64,000 bases of DNA from positions 2,416,160 to 2,480,159 of the forward strand of contig NC_088298.1 in NCBI RefSeq assembly GCF_032854445.1. The letters are read 5' to 3'. Each line of letters opens with the position of its first letter. The stretch's first letter is position 1. The position numbers were made by a program, and so were the translations under genes. Of this stretch, positions 1 through 10,431 are shown one piece after another. This stretch comes from Liolophura sinensis. Taxonomy: Eukaryota > Mollusca > Polyplacophora > Chitonida > Chitonidae. The notes under the pieces were generated by a model, which had not been told where the DNA came from, did not search any database, and saw only the letters and a list, made by a program, of their open reading frames with translations.

Positions 1-174
1 TGTGCTCGCAGAAGCGCTCCTCGTTGTGCTACAGATGTTGATTCGCAAACGAGATTCAGAATACAAACGCAAATCAAAACAGTACACCGATCAGAAAAGA
101 CGAACTGTCAAATGTTGTCTCAAGATATAGGTAACAAAGTGTGAATGCGACAGCCACGTTTTGGTTCAGAACCA

Positions 175-443
175 TTTACACTATAAAAATAATTTGTTAA
201 CTTAAACAGGAAGTCTGTTGTCTGAGTGACACTAGAATACATTCTGCTATTGCAGCAGACTATTCTGTTATATAAAACACAAATATTTTAATTAATTCAA
301 CTTTGATTCTAGCATAATTAGGCTAACAGAATATTATGTTTAATATGAAAGAATATTGTGTTATAAAAACAGAATGCATTCTAGCGTCACTCAGACAACA
401 TTCTTTCTGTTAAAATTAACAGATTAAATTTTTTGAGTGTAAA
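175..443. mobile_element. MITE with ~70-bp terminal inverted repeats (family M1)
   Basis: The two ends are inverted copies for about 70 bp. The left end reads TTTACACTATAAAAAT and the reverse complement of the right end reads TTTACACTCAAAAAAT. Both continue through TTGTCTGAGTGACRCTAGAATRCATTCTG. The 269-bp interior is AT-rich with no ORF, so this is a non-autonomous DNA transposon. The CACTA-like terminus is suggestive, but I could not define a target-site duplication, so the superfamily is open. A diverged relative lies at 10432-10630, and the 61-bp satellite at 31.6 kb matches the subterminal part. Confidence 0.8.
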
Positions 444-821
444 GTGATTCATATATCAGGAAGCCAACTTATTTGACGTGTAAGAGCACTCAGGCGAAAT
501 TCCAGCAATGTTCCCAGCTTTACAGACCAAAAAACAGGCAAACTCGCAGTATATGACCGTCGAGTTTAGCGATTTCTCATGCTGAAACATAGGTGCATGT
601 CCAAGACGTCGTTAGTGACGATATAATGGTCCACATCGTCCGAGAAATGAATGCAGACAACCAAATCGTTTTAGACATTTCCACGTGTACTAGATTGTAC
701 ACGCTCAGTTTGATTAATTGCTCCAGGAGATGTATTTTATATTATATTTTGAATACAAGATTTATGTAACGTTATTTCATTTGAATTTTATTGTACGGTA
801 ACATTTTATACTGTTACATTT
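444..821. other. No recognised feature
   Basis: AT-rich sequence between two MITEs. I see no ORF of note, no repeat shared with the rest of the window and no RNA gene. Confidence 0.5.
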
Positions 822-1190
822 GAGTCAAGCAGGAAAGTTTCGAGTCTGTCATCAAATGTAAGAACAGCCCTAATGTGTCATGTGAATGGTGAAAAATGTT
901 AGGCAACCTTGTTGACATTAATTTAGTGACCACCTGTCTCACCATTTTCCACAGGCACAAATAATACCTCTTACCTTTAGGAACTTCTCAAGTTCACATA
1001 TATTCAAATTCTAAATCTTCTCTATCATTCATCGACTGTAAATTACTATCTATGACACCTTTTTCAGGCGTCCATGTTATAGTGAATGTGATGCAAAATA
1101 GTTGCGTAACATTTTTGACAGGTCACATCATACAATTGGACCTTTTCTTCCTTCAATTATAAAAGAGTTCGAACTAGAAACTCCCCTATT
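822..1190 (-). mobile_element. MITE of family M2, diverged copy
   Basis: The left arm (about 822-912) and right arm (about 1100-1190) are diverged inverted copies and match the arms of the better preserved element at 7380-7755. The right end carries the hallmark AAAAGAGTTCGAACTAGAAACTC near-palindrome. The interior, read on the minus strand, is homologous to the interior of the other copy, including the mini-ORF described at 939-1028. Confidence 0.6.
939..1028 (-). pseudogene. Broken SAP-like mini-ORF inside MITE M2
   Basis: On the minus strand from the ATG at 1026-1028, the translation is MIEKI, stop, NLNICELEKFLKVRG and so on, ending in a TGA at about 939-941. It aligns residue by residue with the intact 31-codon ORF at 7546-7641 and has one internal stop. 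The pattern L-x-x-x-EL-x-x-FL-x-x-RG recalls the helix-turn-helix core of SAP motifs, but that assignment is only by pattern. Confidence 0.45.
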
Positions 1191-1372
1191 CTGTTTTACT
1201 GGACAAAAAGTTTTGTTTTTAGTTCTGATATCGAACAGATAAAATAATTAAGTTTGACTTAAATTCAATATGTTACATAATCTGAACATCACCCTGGTAT
1301 TCATGTGTGTTGTCACGTGATTTCTCTGACGTCATATTACTTGTGATTGACCATGTGCAGAATACAATGTCT

Positions 1373-1843
1373 CTAAATTAGATGTATCTCGTATTGCCCA
1401 TCCTTCATATCGGCTGCAAATCTAAGTCGATGTCCAACCAACAGTAGCCAAAGAGGTTCGTCTGTGGAAAGATCATAGGAGACTACATGCGATTCCAAAC
1501 CCATCTTTATTTGTCTTAAACAATGTTTTACTGCATAAAATGTAGTTAAATGCTTGAGTGTAATCCTGTAGTCTCCGTGGACCATTTTGATGACATATGA
1601 TGACTGGTTTGAAACGGACCAGTTTTGACACTTACCATTCAGTGTTACGTATGAACTGTTGCAAACGAAATATCCCAGTATTAAATAGGGTATTCTGAAT
1701 ATATAAAAGGGCTTGTGAAGGTCACGAAACTCTAAATTAGTGCTAGGCTTGGACATTAAAAGATATTCAAACGAAATAATTCGTAGGCGTATGTGGTTTG
1801 CTGACCTTCTAGGTCTGCATAGCCTATGGTGAAAAGAACGCAA
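1373..1843 (-). CDS. Unassigned 156-codon ORF, coding status doubtful
   Basis: An uninterrupted minus-strand frame of 156 codons, the second longest in the window. An internal Met starts MSKPSTNLEF, and the rest is of mixed composition (for example GHRLRFAADMKDGQYEIHLI at the C-terminus). It has no repeats, signal peptide or clear membrane segment. I recognise no family. On the minus strand a pyrimidine-rich stretch ending CAG or TAG lies just upstream, so it could be an internal exon, but an ORF of this length is also expected by chance in 64 kb. Low confidence. Confidence 0.15.
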   Translation of the reverse strand: MRSFHHRLCRPRRSANHIRLRIISFEYLLMSKPSTNLEFRDLHKPFYIFRIPYLILGYFVCNSSYVTLNGKCQNWSVSNQSSYVIKMVHGDYRITLKHLTTFYAVKHCLRQIKMGLESHVVSYDLSTDEPLWLLLVGHRLRFAADMKDGQYEIHLI

Positions 1844-2060
1844 CTTACATAGCTCACGTGAAATAAACTACAAAGCTGGCAGGCAATGCTTTTGATTAAT
1901 CATTTATATACTATTCTGGAAAAGCCTGGCAATTATTCATTCAATCAAATATATAAATAAATTAAATATACATCTAATAAAACGAAATAGGGACAAGTTT
2001 TATAAGTATGATGTATTTAGTCATCTGTATGCAAAGCGACTTACCTCAACCAGATTCACC

Positions 2061-2210
2061 GCGCATGGGAAGGTCTTCACCAACCTGCGGATGGTCATGG
2101 GTTTCCCCCTGGTTCTAACCGGTTTCCTTGCACTATAATGTTGACCGCTGTTGTATAAGTGATACATTCTTGAGTACGGCTCAAAGAAATCAAATAAATA
2201 AATAAATAAT
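2061..2210 (+). mobile_element. SINE-A, 5'-truncated copy
   Basis: Contains the SINE-A body (GGATGGTCATGGGTTTCCCC, then GTATAAGTGATACATTCTTG and GAGTACGGC) and the AATA-repeat tail. The tRNA-related head is missing. Confidence 0.85.
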
Positions 2211-2311
2211 TCAATAAATCAACCAGATCACGACCTAAATCCCTACACGTATTCAGGTGTGTTTTGAAAATTATGACGACTAGTCATGAATAACTAAAAC
2301 TGTATTGCTTG

Positions 2312-2670
2312 CTTATCTAGATTTTTACACTCCGAAGTCGGGAGACATACGATCAAAACTGGTTGGTGTCATACCAAAGATTGCCAAAAAATGACACGTG
2401 TTACTGCTTTGCTTGACGCTCAGCACTAAGAAGTTGGTGCAATGAAACAGGACTGGTTGGCCCGGTGTCAATATAGTGTAACTGGGTGGGGTGTCATGCT
2501 TGGTGATACTTCAGTCGTGGCAGGAATTTGGCGGCATATACTCACGCTGCCACAAGAAGACGAGGTAGGCCTATATGTACACACACTTTATGACTTGTTA
2601 TCATCATTTGACTAAATAAATCCCGAAGTACGACCTGCAAACCCCATCATAAATACATATATTATTAGGA
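2312..2670 (+). mobile_element. SINE-C, near full-length, diverged
   Basis: The head resembles a tRNA (box-B-like ACGATCAAAACTGG, boundary GAAGTCGGGAGAC). The body runs through GTGTAACTGGGTGGGGTGTC and CTGCCACAAGAAGACG, ending in AAGTACGACCTGCAAACCCC and a degenerate CATA tail. It aligns with the copies at 38960, 44500 and (reversed) 47975. Confidence 0.7.
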
Positions 2671-4207
2671 TGGTATTTTTGAGAAATAACAACACAAAAT
2701 GGAATATCCGATACAGTTTATTTTTTGAATGGTATATTTTCCAAATCACTCATAGAGCACAGGTTCTAAACATTCACATGAATTTCACCATTGTATTGTA
2801 AGTATACGTTGTTTGGAAAACCTTCCGGAATCTGTTCGTGGTTCGCTCTCCATTTCTGACTTCATGCTGACCGAGTGTGGTTAAATCAACTCGGAAAAAA
2901 TTGGCGTTCAGGGAACAGGCCTATATTGTTGTGTAATGTGGACACATTAAGGAAATTATTAACGACCTCTGTGGAGAACATCGGGTTCCTGCTGCACAAA
3001 GGGATGAGCTATGTGGGTGGGGCAGAAGTTATTTCCCGGGTTATTTCCTGTGAGGCAGGAGAACCTTTCCGGCAGCCATGACATGTATAATGGCGGACAT
3101 AGCAGGACAAATCACGGTTAAATTGACTGTTTATAACCTCATCAATCCATTTAATTTAATACTTGAATAATGAATAGGACTTTCGCGTAGCAAAGACGGT
3201 CCCATGACGTCACTGGTTTGAATAAATGAAGAAAGACAACTTCGAATAGAGTAGTACAGGGTTTTCATTGTTGGTAACCATTCAGTTAAATCACATAATC
3301 CAGTTAAAACACACGGCAAATTGCAAATGGCGGCTGTCTTAAAATAAAAGGCGAAAGTATAGCATGGGGTTGTTTTTGCGAGAATCGATACTTTACTGGG
3401 TTATCAAAATTTTGAATGCCGATGAATGGAAAGGGGAGCTGTTATAATGACCGTTTGACTAGTTAGAAGTTTATGGAATCGTACTTGTTTTAGAACAAAA
3501 TTTTGCATCCTGTATAGAATTCAGTCCATGTAGTGTTGGTTTTTTTCACGCTTGCCTGCCACTTTGTACATTCCATTCCGTTTGTGATTTTCCGATGATT
3601 CCTCCCCGGCAAATCCTTTTGGTTAACAGAACAGCCGGTATCCGATATAAAAATAGAGAGAATGCAATTGTGCTCTCTGGCAAAAGATATTGTTACGCGA
3701 GGCAAATAAGTGATTAGGATGTTCTGTTTTTATGATGACTTCTAGTTACTATACAGAGGGTCTCGACAGTTGGATTGATGCTGAAACTAATCTGTGTTGT
3801 CAATGACTCCGAAAATGGCACCCACGTAGAATGTAGAGAAGCGATCAGGGCAATTACTGGGAACAAAACAATGGAGAATGCTTATGAGAGAGTTTATAGA
3901 CCTGATTACCAGTGAACCCTGAACGCCCACAGTGGGTGACAACTCGAAATAGCTGGCTACTTTTAGAATGACTCTGGAAGGGGAACATGTGCTTGACTTT
4001 GTACATCCGCTGTTAGCTGCACGCTATGTACACTGACGTTGGAAGCATTCTCCCCAAGTGTGTCCAAGGTTCAGGCACGTCAGGCGGTACAGAACAAACG
4101 ATAAGGTTTAAATTTGTGTTGAATTATCACGAGGTCTTGTGTTAAAAGAAACTAACACAAGATGTGTTAGATGTTATAGACAATGCGTGTGTTGCAAATC
4201 CACCCTT
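2671..4207. other. No recognised feature
   Basis: AT-rich sequence with only short ORFs (62-71 codons) of no recognised family. I see no strong repeat within the window and no RNA gene. Confidence 0.4.
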
Positions 4208-4210
4208 GTA

Positions 4211-4418
4211 AATGGACGTCTGCAATTCTGCAATGAACGTCTGCAATTCAGCAATGAACGTCTGCAATTCAGCAATGGACGTCTGCAATTCTGCAATGGA
4301 CGTCTGCAATTCTGCAATGGACGTCTGCAATTCAGCAATGAACGTCTGCAATTCTGCAATGGACGTCTGCAATTCTGCAATGGACGTCTGCAATTCAGCA
4401 ATGGACGTCTGCAATTCC
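4211..4418. repeat. 21-bp minisatellite, ~10 copies, open in several frames
   Basis: Perfect or near-perfect tandem copies of AATGGACGTCTGCAATTCTGC, with G/A and C/A variants. Because 21 is a multiple of 3 and the unit has few stops, the array is open in four frames: CNGRLQF and MDVCNSA on plus, AELQTSI and NCRRPLQ on minus. These heptads are a property of the DNA unit, and I do not treat any of them as a protein. Confidence 0.95.
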
Positions 4419-4656
4419 ACGCGCCCTAAACTGCACATAATATGAACCTCGCTCTGGTTCAACACAGCACTGTGTTTCATTATTTTGTAAGACAACCATA
4501 TGTACTTAACATTTATTCAACACATGTTTGTGTCGGGGTAACGCATTTCTGTGCTGAATGAGAACAACACAAGTTGTTTTGCTAGATTTCAACACAACTG
4601 TTTCTTGTGTATACAGTTTTATTCATGAGTATTTGATGCTTCCATGCTGTCTGTCT

Positions 4657-4926
4657 TGATTTATTTATTTATTTGATTGGTATTTTACGCCGTCCCCATA
4701 TGAATATTTCACGTATACGACAGCGACCAGCATTATGGTTGGAGGAAACCGGGCACAGCCCAAGGTGGAACCCACGAACATTCGCAGGTTGCTAACAGAC
4801 TTTCCCACTTACGGCCGGAAAGGAAGCCAGCATGAACTGGACTTGAACTCACAGAGACCGCATTGGTGAGAGGCTTTTGGGTCATTACGCTGCGCTAGTG
4901 CACTAACCAACTGAGCTACGGAGACC
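4657..4926 (-). mobile_element. SINE-A, full length with 10-bp target-site duplication
   Basis: The complete element on the minus strand. The tRNA-related head has box A (GTAGCTCAGTTGG) and box B (GAGTTCAAGTCC), followed by the conserved body and an AATA tail next to 4657. The flanks are perfect CTGTCTGTCT repeats at 4647-4656 and 4927-4936, which fix the boundaries and show insertion by target-primed reverse transcription. Confidence 0.93.
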
Positions 4927-4939
4927 CTGTCTGTCTGAC

Positions 4940-5500
4940 AATGCTTGTCTGTCTTGAGCACACGTATGCACGACTTTGTGAATAGCCTTGATGTCCGTTT
5001 TTGTCAAGCCAGTGTGCATTGTGCTTATCCAAGTATAGTTTCTTTAGTACAGTCGTAACATAGGATTGCCTTAGGTACGTGATGTTACCTTGGTTACAGG
5101 CCTAGTAAATATTATGACATCCCTAGATTATCGATCATTAGCCATGTTTGTTCTTGATTGTAATGGCGTACTTTTTTCTGTTCATGTCGAAGCCTTGAGA
5201 TAACAACTAATACTGTAATTGTCAAATGTTTGTCGTTTCTGTTGTTACTTCCAAACATGTCCGTGATAGTCTGAACACAAATGGCATCGTTAAATCACAA
5301 GTTCATTCCCGTACGATTCAGGGTATTTTCGCCATCTGTCGATGTAGCACATGTAATTAAACATGATTTCATCCCTGAAACATAATAAGTCTGATTAATT
5401 AATCTTTTAAAGACTCGTTTGAAAGTACATGTTTGATTAATAAATCTTTTAAAGACTCGTTTGAAAGTACATGTTTATTTATAAATAGATTGATCAACTG
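4940..5500. repeat. Old duplicated block, paralogous to 18.8-19.25 kb
   Basis: Shares ordered stretches with 18800-19250: TTTAGTACAGYCGTAAC, GTGATGTTACCTTGGTTACAGG, TATTATGACATCC and TCATTAGCCATGTTTGTTCTT. At its 3' end a 41-bp unit (AATCTTTTAAAGACTCGTTT) is repeated twice in tandem at about 5397-5478. Confidence 0.65.
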
Positions 5501-6630
5501 AGTTGATTTTTATTCAGGATATTTTTCACACACAGAATAAACCACATCCCTTGTTTTGGCAGACCCTATTCTTTCGGATGGGGCACAGGAGGCTCTATCT
5601 CACCAAGACCACGGAAAAGGCATGGAACCAAAACTACAGCCACAAGCCAGGAAACTGGATTCAGTCTCCCGACCTTCTTGCTCAAGCGTCTTTTACAGAA
5701 AAGCAGATGTTAACCCAATGAATATACATGGTTACTTTCTGTGATTGATATTTAATGTGGATTTTCTCCCAACAATATTGACGCGGAATTCTAGAAAACA
5801 GCTGATAATTCGATTTCCAATTAAAGTTTCGCTACAGGTGAAAAAATTCTTATTGCACCACGTCACCTGTCAGGCGTGGTAGGTAGTTATTTTTTATCTA
5901 TTATACAGTAAGTGGGTGTTTAAAAAAAGATTTACAGAATGTAGGCAACCAGTCAAAAAAAATGAAGAGCTGAACGTTTGAATATAGATGAAGCCGGTAA
6001 CACACAAGAGAGAAGCGCTCATCAGTTTTCAATGATGCCGGGCAGACAATGATTACTCCAGGCATGAATTCCATATCCATAAGTTCAAATTCGTAGGCCG
6101 TGAATAAGTTCCAGGTCAAATAATTAAATAAGTATCTCAGTCGCGCTTTAATTGCAACTGTTCACAAAGGCATCATGCTGATGTAATGACCATGGCTACC
6201 TTTACGGCCCCTAGCCCCAGGTTAAGCGGTATTAGATACAGTTTGAAAATGACGATCTTTACAGACCCTAACCGATCAGATATGTGATTCAAAAGTAATG
6301 GACGATTACGTCTTCTCCGTTCATATGTAAAGATCTCATGCTACAAGGCTTTTGTTTAACTTTACCGGAAATTTAGCTGAACTTTCAAAACTGGTGGCGT
6401 GACATAACAAATAAAGTTCGGCTTTAATGAGTAGCGGATTATCTCTGCTTGGATCGCCTTTCTCAGAGTTTATCAAACAACACTTTTTCTCATCTATTTA
6501 ATTCCACTGCGCATTGTATTATTTACGGAAGAGAAGTAGTGTCACGCGAGTTATCAACAAATCAATAAACTTGCTGTTTTAATTACATGTTACTTCCGTC
6601 ACTTCCTAAGAATCCCTCTTTATGCTTCCA
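5501..6630. other. No recognised feature
   Basis: Contains only short ORFs (62-72 codons) with no family resemblance. I see no repeat or RNA gene. Confidence 0.4.
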
Positions 6631-6632
6631 AA

Positions 6633-6718
6633 TTATTTACTTATTTATTTGATTGACCCCAGAGCGTCCTGGGTCATTGCGGCGTGCTGGAACGCTAACC
6701 ACCTCAGCCATGGAGGTG
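6633..6718 (-). mobile_element. SINE-A with large internal deletion
   Basis: The AATA tail and TTTGATTG directly abut the tRNA-head section (CCTGGGTCATTGCGGCGTGC, then AACCACCTCAGCCATGGAGG). About 180 bp of SINE body is absent while both ends remain. Confidence 0.75.
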
Positions 6719-6719
6719 C

Positions 6720-7379
6720 TGCTTCAAAATTCTAACCATTGTCAAATTTTTTTTGAGTGTTAATTTGAAAAGCGCCAACCGCTTAGCACAAAACGCGCTG
6801 TCTACTGCAAAGAACATATACAGTATAATAAATTGAAGTTTACATTACCGCCCTTTTTTACCTTATTCTGTTTACGCCATAGTCTTAGGGGACGTGTAAT
6901 TTGCTACTGTGTAAGCATGTACAAGAACAGTCTGAGGTAAATCGACAAGTGGCCGTGTGGTTTGGCCACTGGGTAATCATCACACTGTCGTGGCTGCTTT
7001 GGTTTTGCTCTCTATGTTGTAACTGTCTTACTGTATTGTAAATTCATTCGGGTTATCGAGGTTTTGTGTCTTTCATTTAAGCTATATGGATTTAACACGC
7101 CACAATCTCAGCTTGACCTCACTTTTGGTGTCGAAGTCGTTTAGTGTCCTCACCAAGCAGCATCCACCTTACAATAAAGCACAATACGTTTTTGCCCCCT
7201 TATGTATTCTGTAAGTTGTTCTGGAATCTGTAAAGAGAAACGCATTTCCCAATCTTAGAATTACATTTCCTCCGCGTTCAGCAACTTTTGGGGGCCAGTA
7301 CTTTTGTCGATGACGCACGTGTGACTATTTGTGCAGCCTAAAGCTCTGCATACGGGAGGACTTAATACCCAATCAGTTC
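6720..7379. other. No recognised feature
   Basis: Intergenic sequence with no ORF above threshold and no repeat shared with the rest of the window that I could see. Confidence 0.4.
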
Positions 7380-7755
7380 AATAGAAGAGTTCTCACTTCG
7401 AACTCTTCTATCGTTAAAGGCAAAAGATGTCATAACGTATCATGTGACTTGTCAAAAATGTTAGACAACTATTGTGTGATGATATTTACTTTAACATAAG
7501 TGTCTGAAAAATATTTTGCAAACATTTTTCTAGAGTTGACAAACGATGGAGAAAATTGAGGAGCTGGATGTTTGTGAACTTCAGAAGTTTCAACAGGAGA
7601 GAGGTGCCATTTGTGCCTCTAGAACACGGCGAGACAAGTAATCGATCAATTAATACCTACTTTGGCTGCGTAACATTTTTCACAAGCCACATGATACAGG
7701 AGGACTGTTTTTACCTTCAACGACAAAAGAGTTCGAATTCGAAACTCTTCTATTC
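7380..7755 (+). mobile_element. MITE of family M2 with hairpin ends
   Basis: Arms of about 100 bp at 7380-7485 and 7665-7755 are inverted copies. Each outer end is itself a hairpin: ATAGAAGAGTTC with GAACTCTTCTAT at the left, and a GAGTTCGAATTCGAAACTC palindrome at the right. The interior holds a 31-codon ORF. With the copy at 822-1190 this defines a family, and the nested hairpins explain the foldback look of both ends. Confidence 0.75.
7546..7641 (+). CDS. 31-codon SAP-like mini-ORF carried by MITE M2
   Basis: ATG at 7546 and TAA at 7639-7641. The peptide begins MEKIEELDVCELQKFQQERG and ends in a basic SRTRRDK. The spacing of Leu, EL and F/RG resembles the core of a SAP (SAF-A/B, Acinus, PIAS) nucleic-acid-binding motif, which is known for DNA-binding proteins and some transposon proteins. 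A homologous frame with one stop survives in the copy at 939-1028, so the segment belongs to the element. It could be the first coding segment of the autonomous parent or a captured exon. It is unlikely to be an expressed gene here: the peptide is too short for a full SAP domain (about 35 residues) and no promoter is visible. Confidence 0.4.
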   Translation: MEKIEELDVCELQKFQQERGAICASRTRRDK

Positions 7756-8074
7756 TACTGTTATATCGGGCCGTAAGCGCATTTGTGTGCAAAATAACGA
7801 CGCGACTCGACTGGACTGGTCTCGTTGCGTGTAGGCCGGCCATCAGCGACTCAAACCAACTCTGTACGACCAGCTGAGTTGAACTGAATCCCGTCTTAAG
7901 CTCTCTGGTGTGCCGAGCTTTACCTTTATTGTTGCAAATCACAACTTGTCTTCCACCAATATAGTGCGCATTTCTGTATGTTACATGTGTGAAAACTTGT
8001 CAATAACTTGTCAAAGGTCGGTGGTTTACGCCGAAAACCATCTTATATATGGATATTTTTTTATTTATTTGGTG
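7756..8074. other. No recognised feature
   Basis: Short overlapping ORFs only, with nothing recognised. Ends at a short ATTT run before the next SINE. Confidence 0.4.
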
Positions 8075-8247
8075 CTGGCTTCCTCTCCGGACTTACGTGA
8101 GAAGGTCTGCCAGCAACCTGCGGATGGTCGTGGGTTTCCCCCGGGCTGTGCCCGGTTTCCACCCACCATAATGCTGGCCGCCGTCGTATAAGTGAAATAT
8201 TCTTGAGTACGGCGTAAAACACCAATCAAATAAATAAATAAATAACT
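8075..8247 (+). mobile_element. SINE-A, 5'-truncated, well-conserved body
   Basis: Begins within GGCTTCCTCTCCGG and keeps the whole 3' body close to the family consensus (CCACCATAATGCTGGCCGCC, TATAAGTGAAATATTCTTGA, GTACGGCGTAAAACACC), ending in AATA repeats. The tRNA head is missing. Confidence 0.93.
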
Positions 8248-8685
8248 GCAGGTTACAGACAGTCCTGCTGCATGGATAAAATTTATATATCCAGTGTTGG
8301 GTATGTACTCGTTAAATTTGCTATTTCATCCATTGATTTCAATGTGTTTTTGTATTCTTCTGTTTTAAATTAGCTTACCATAAAACTCATTAAATTACAT
8401 CTTAGTTTCCTTCAACCACGAATCTGAGAGCCGTCGTCTTATTTCACTTGTAGATCAGCAGCCATCTTGTCCAGAATATAAACCCATCGGGGCATATTGC
8501 TGTTTGGTCCCTGTCTAGCTGTAAATATTGTAATATTTAGAAGAATAGACTTAAAGAAGAGGAAATACGATCATGCCTGCTGCCTGGGGAAATCAGTTAT
8601 GCCTATGGAACTTAGCGTGAGAAATTATTGAAACATAACGATTCTGACGAGTTGCAAAAAGGCTTAATAGTTGTGTTGTTAACTG

Positions 8686-8949
8686 TCAGTGAGTCATATG
8701 ACGACAAAGGAATCCTTAGAGTGCATGTAATGTGCCTCCTTGTTGCGGGACGGATTTCCACCACTCCTTTATCTAGTGCTGCTTCACTGAGACGACTTAC
8801 CGAAGGCAAGAAAGTCGAACCGCCTGAGCCATTATACTGATATGGGTCAAGTAGCCCTTACACTATCCCCTTAATGCTGAACGCCAAGCGAGGAAGTTAC
8901 AACTTCCTCTTTTTTAAGGTCTTAGGAGTGACCCGACCCAGGCTTGGTT
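8686..8949 (-). mobile_element. SINE-B, truncated at both ends
   Basis: Minus-strand match to the SINE-B body: CATATGACGACAAAGGAATC, GTGCCTCCTTGTTGCGGGAC, CACTGAGACGACTTACCGAA and CTGAACGCCAAGCGAGGAAG. The ACTC-repeat tail and most of the tRNA head are absent. Confidence 0.9.
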
Positions 8950-10010
8950 AACTGTGAATTCAAGTAGATAATTTTCCGCTGGTGCACTGGAAGGAAGTGG
9001 ATTTGAAGTCTAGCTCAAGGCTTGATCTCTTGTGTTCCCACAAGCTTTATTTTACCCTTAATTCAGTGAGCCATCAGTATTTTCGTGTCGCTCCTCTCCG
9101 ATTCAGACTTGACGGACCCTAGTTTTTATCTTCCCATACTTCCTGCAATTACTGAAATGGCTGACAGATTAGATGTGTAGTCGGAAACCTGTCCAATGTT
9201 CAAAGGTCTGGCAGAGTACCGGAATCATATAGATCAATGCTCAACTCGCTAGGAAGAGGAAGTGAAATGTCACATTTCTCCCTTTGATTAGCTTCACCCC
9301 TCCATGGAAACAAATAGGTAGAGGTTTAGAGTGGTATATCTAACAAAATCCCCGTGTTACGTCATTCATCGTGTCTGCTGCCCAGTTTCTTCTCCTCTTT
9401 AGCGAACATCGAGAAGCGATGTTTAACGAAAAATCATGAATTTTCGAGTAAAACAATATCAACTCTGATTTATTTGTTCCATTTGCGTTTTTATTGCGTC
9501 AGTCGCGTTTACCATGGCACCGTATGTCTTCGATGCGTGTAGCCATGGAAATTACGTTAGGCGGAACACAAAGCTGTTTCCCAGTAAAACCGGTCCCAGG
9601 TTCCTATGATTAGCCACACAGTTAGTGTGGAATTGCTTGAATATTTCGTACCTTGAAGCCTGTGCTGAATCCGTTTTCTTGTCTTCATTTAGCTAGTTTT
9701 AGAAATTTGTGTTTTTGAAATTTGTCTGGCAATTTATTAATGTGATATACCTGTTTCACGGAAATTTTTGATGTCGGATGTCTTCAACTTTTTTAATAAG
9801 TTGCCATCGTTGTAGTCATTTTATATCATAGTAAGAAAAACAGCTCTCTGGCCGATCATAATCTATAAATTTAAGATAACACATGCTGTTTTCTTTTTTA
9901 TTTGAACCTATAGCCAAGACATTGGCATTAGTTTAATTTCCCCGTCAGATACAAGTGATGCCATGTTTTCAAATATCTTCTTCTATTGAACTGAGCAATT
10001 TTCCCGAAGT
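8950..10010. repeat. Old duplicated block, one of three (9.0, 14.3 and 20.8 kb)
   Basis: The stretch about 9080-9400 shares ordered blocks with 14.3-15.0 kb and 20.8-21.3 kb. The best is GCAATTACTGAAATGGC followed by GACAGATTAGATGTGTAGTC; another is TATATCTAACAAAA. The remainder holds no recognised gene. Confidence 0.5.
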
Positions 10011-10028
10011 TTTATGCAGGAAAACAAA

Positions 10029-10235
10029 TTTATTTATTTATTATTTGATTGGTGTTTTACGCCCTACTCAAGAATATTTCACTTATACGACCGCGGCCAG
10101 CATTATGGTGGGAGGAAACCGGGCAGAGCCCGGGAGAAACCCACGACCATCCGCAGGTTGCTGCCAGACCTTCTCACGCACAGCCGGAGAGGAAGCCAGC
10201 ATGAGATGGACTTGAACTCACAGCGACCGCATTGG
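10029..10235 (-). mobile_element. SINE-A, 5'-truncated with perfect 14-bp target-site duplication
   Basis: The copy has an AATA tail at 10029 and an intact body, and stops at CATTGGTG just past box B, losing box A. It is flanked by identical TGCAGGAAAACAAA at 10015-10028 and 10236-10249. The truncation therefore happened during insertion, not by later deletion. Confidence 0.93.
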
Positions 10236-10431
10236 TGCAGGAAAACAAAGCATTGGCCATTGATTACTCTGGATGAAATATGAGTAAATGAATAAAGATG
10301 CGTAACTGACCGAGTCACCGGCCAAAACTTCACTTGTACGTTGGTAGTGAGGTCTATGAGTAGAGGAAACCGGAGTGGCCGGAGTAAACGACTGGCCTTT
10401 TCCAGCAGGGATTTTTAGAGATGTCACACCA

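Noticed and set aside
175-443. CACTA (EnSpm) superfamily assignment for MITE M1
   Set aside because: The termini contain CACTA/CACTC, but no 3-bp target-site duplication could be fixed and the TTTA/TAAA ends are themselves palindromic, so the assignment is left open.
8612-8840. ORFs of 65-70 codons on both strands (PSVSRLSEAALDK type)
   Set aside because: The same peptide recurs at 43814-44227 and 62105-62368 because it is SINE-B read in frame, not a gene family.
9955-10333. ORFs with GGNRAEPGRNPR-type peptides
   Set aside because: Translations of SINE-A. The same strings appear at every SINE-A copy, on both strands.
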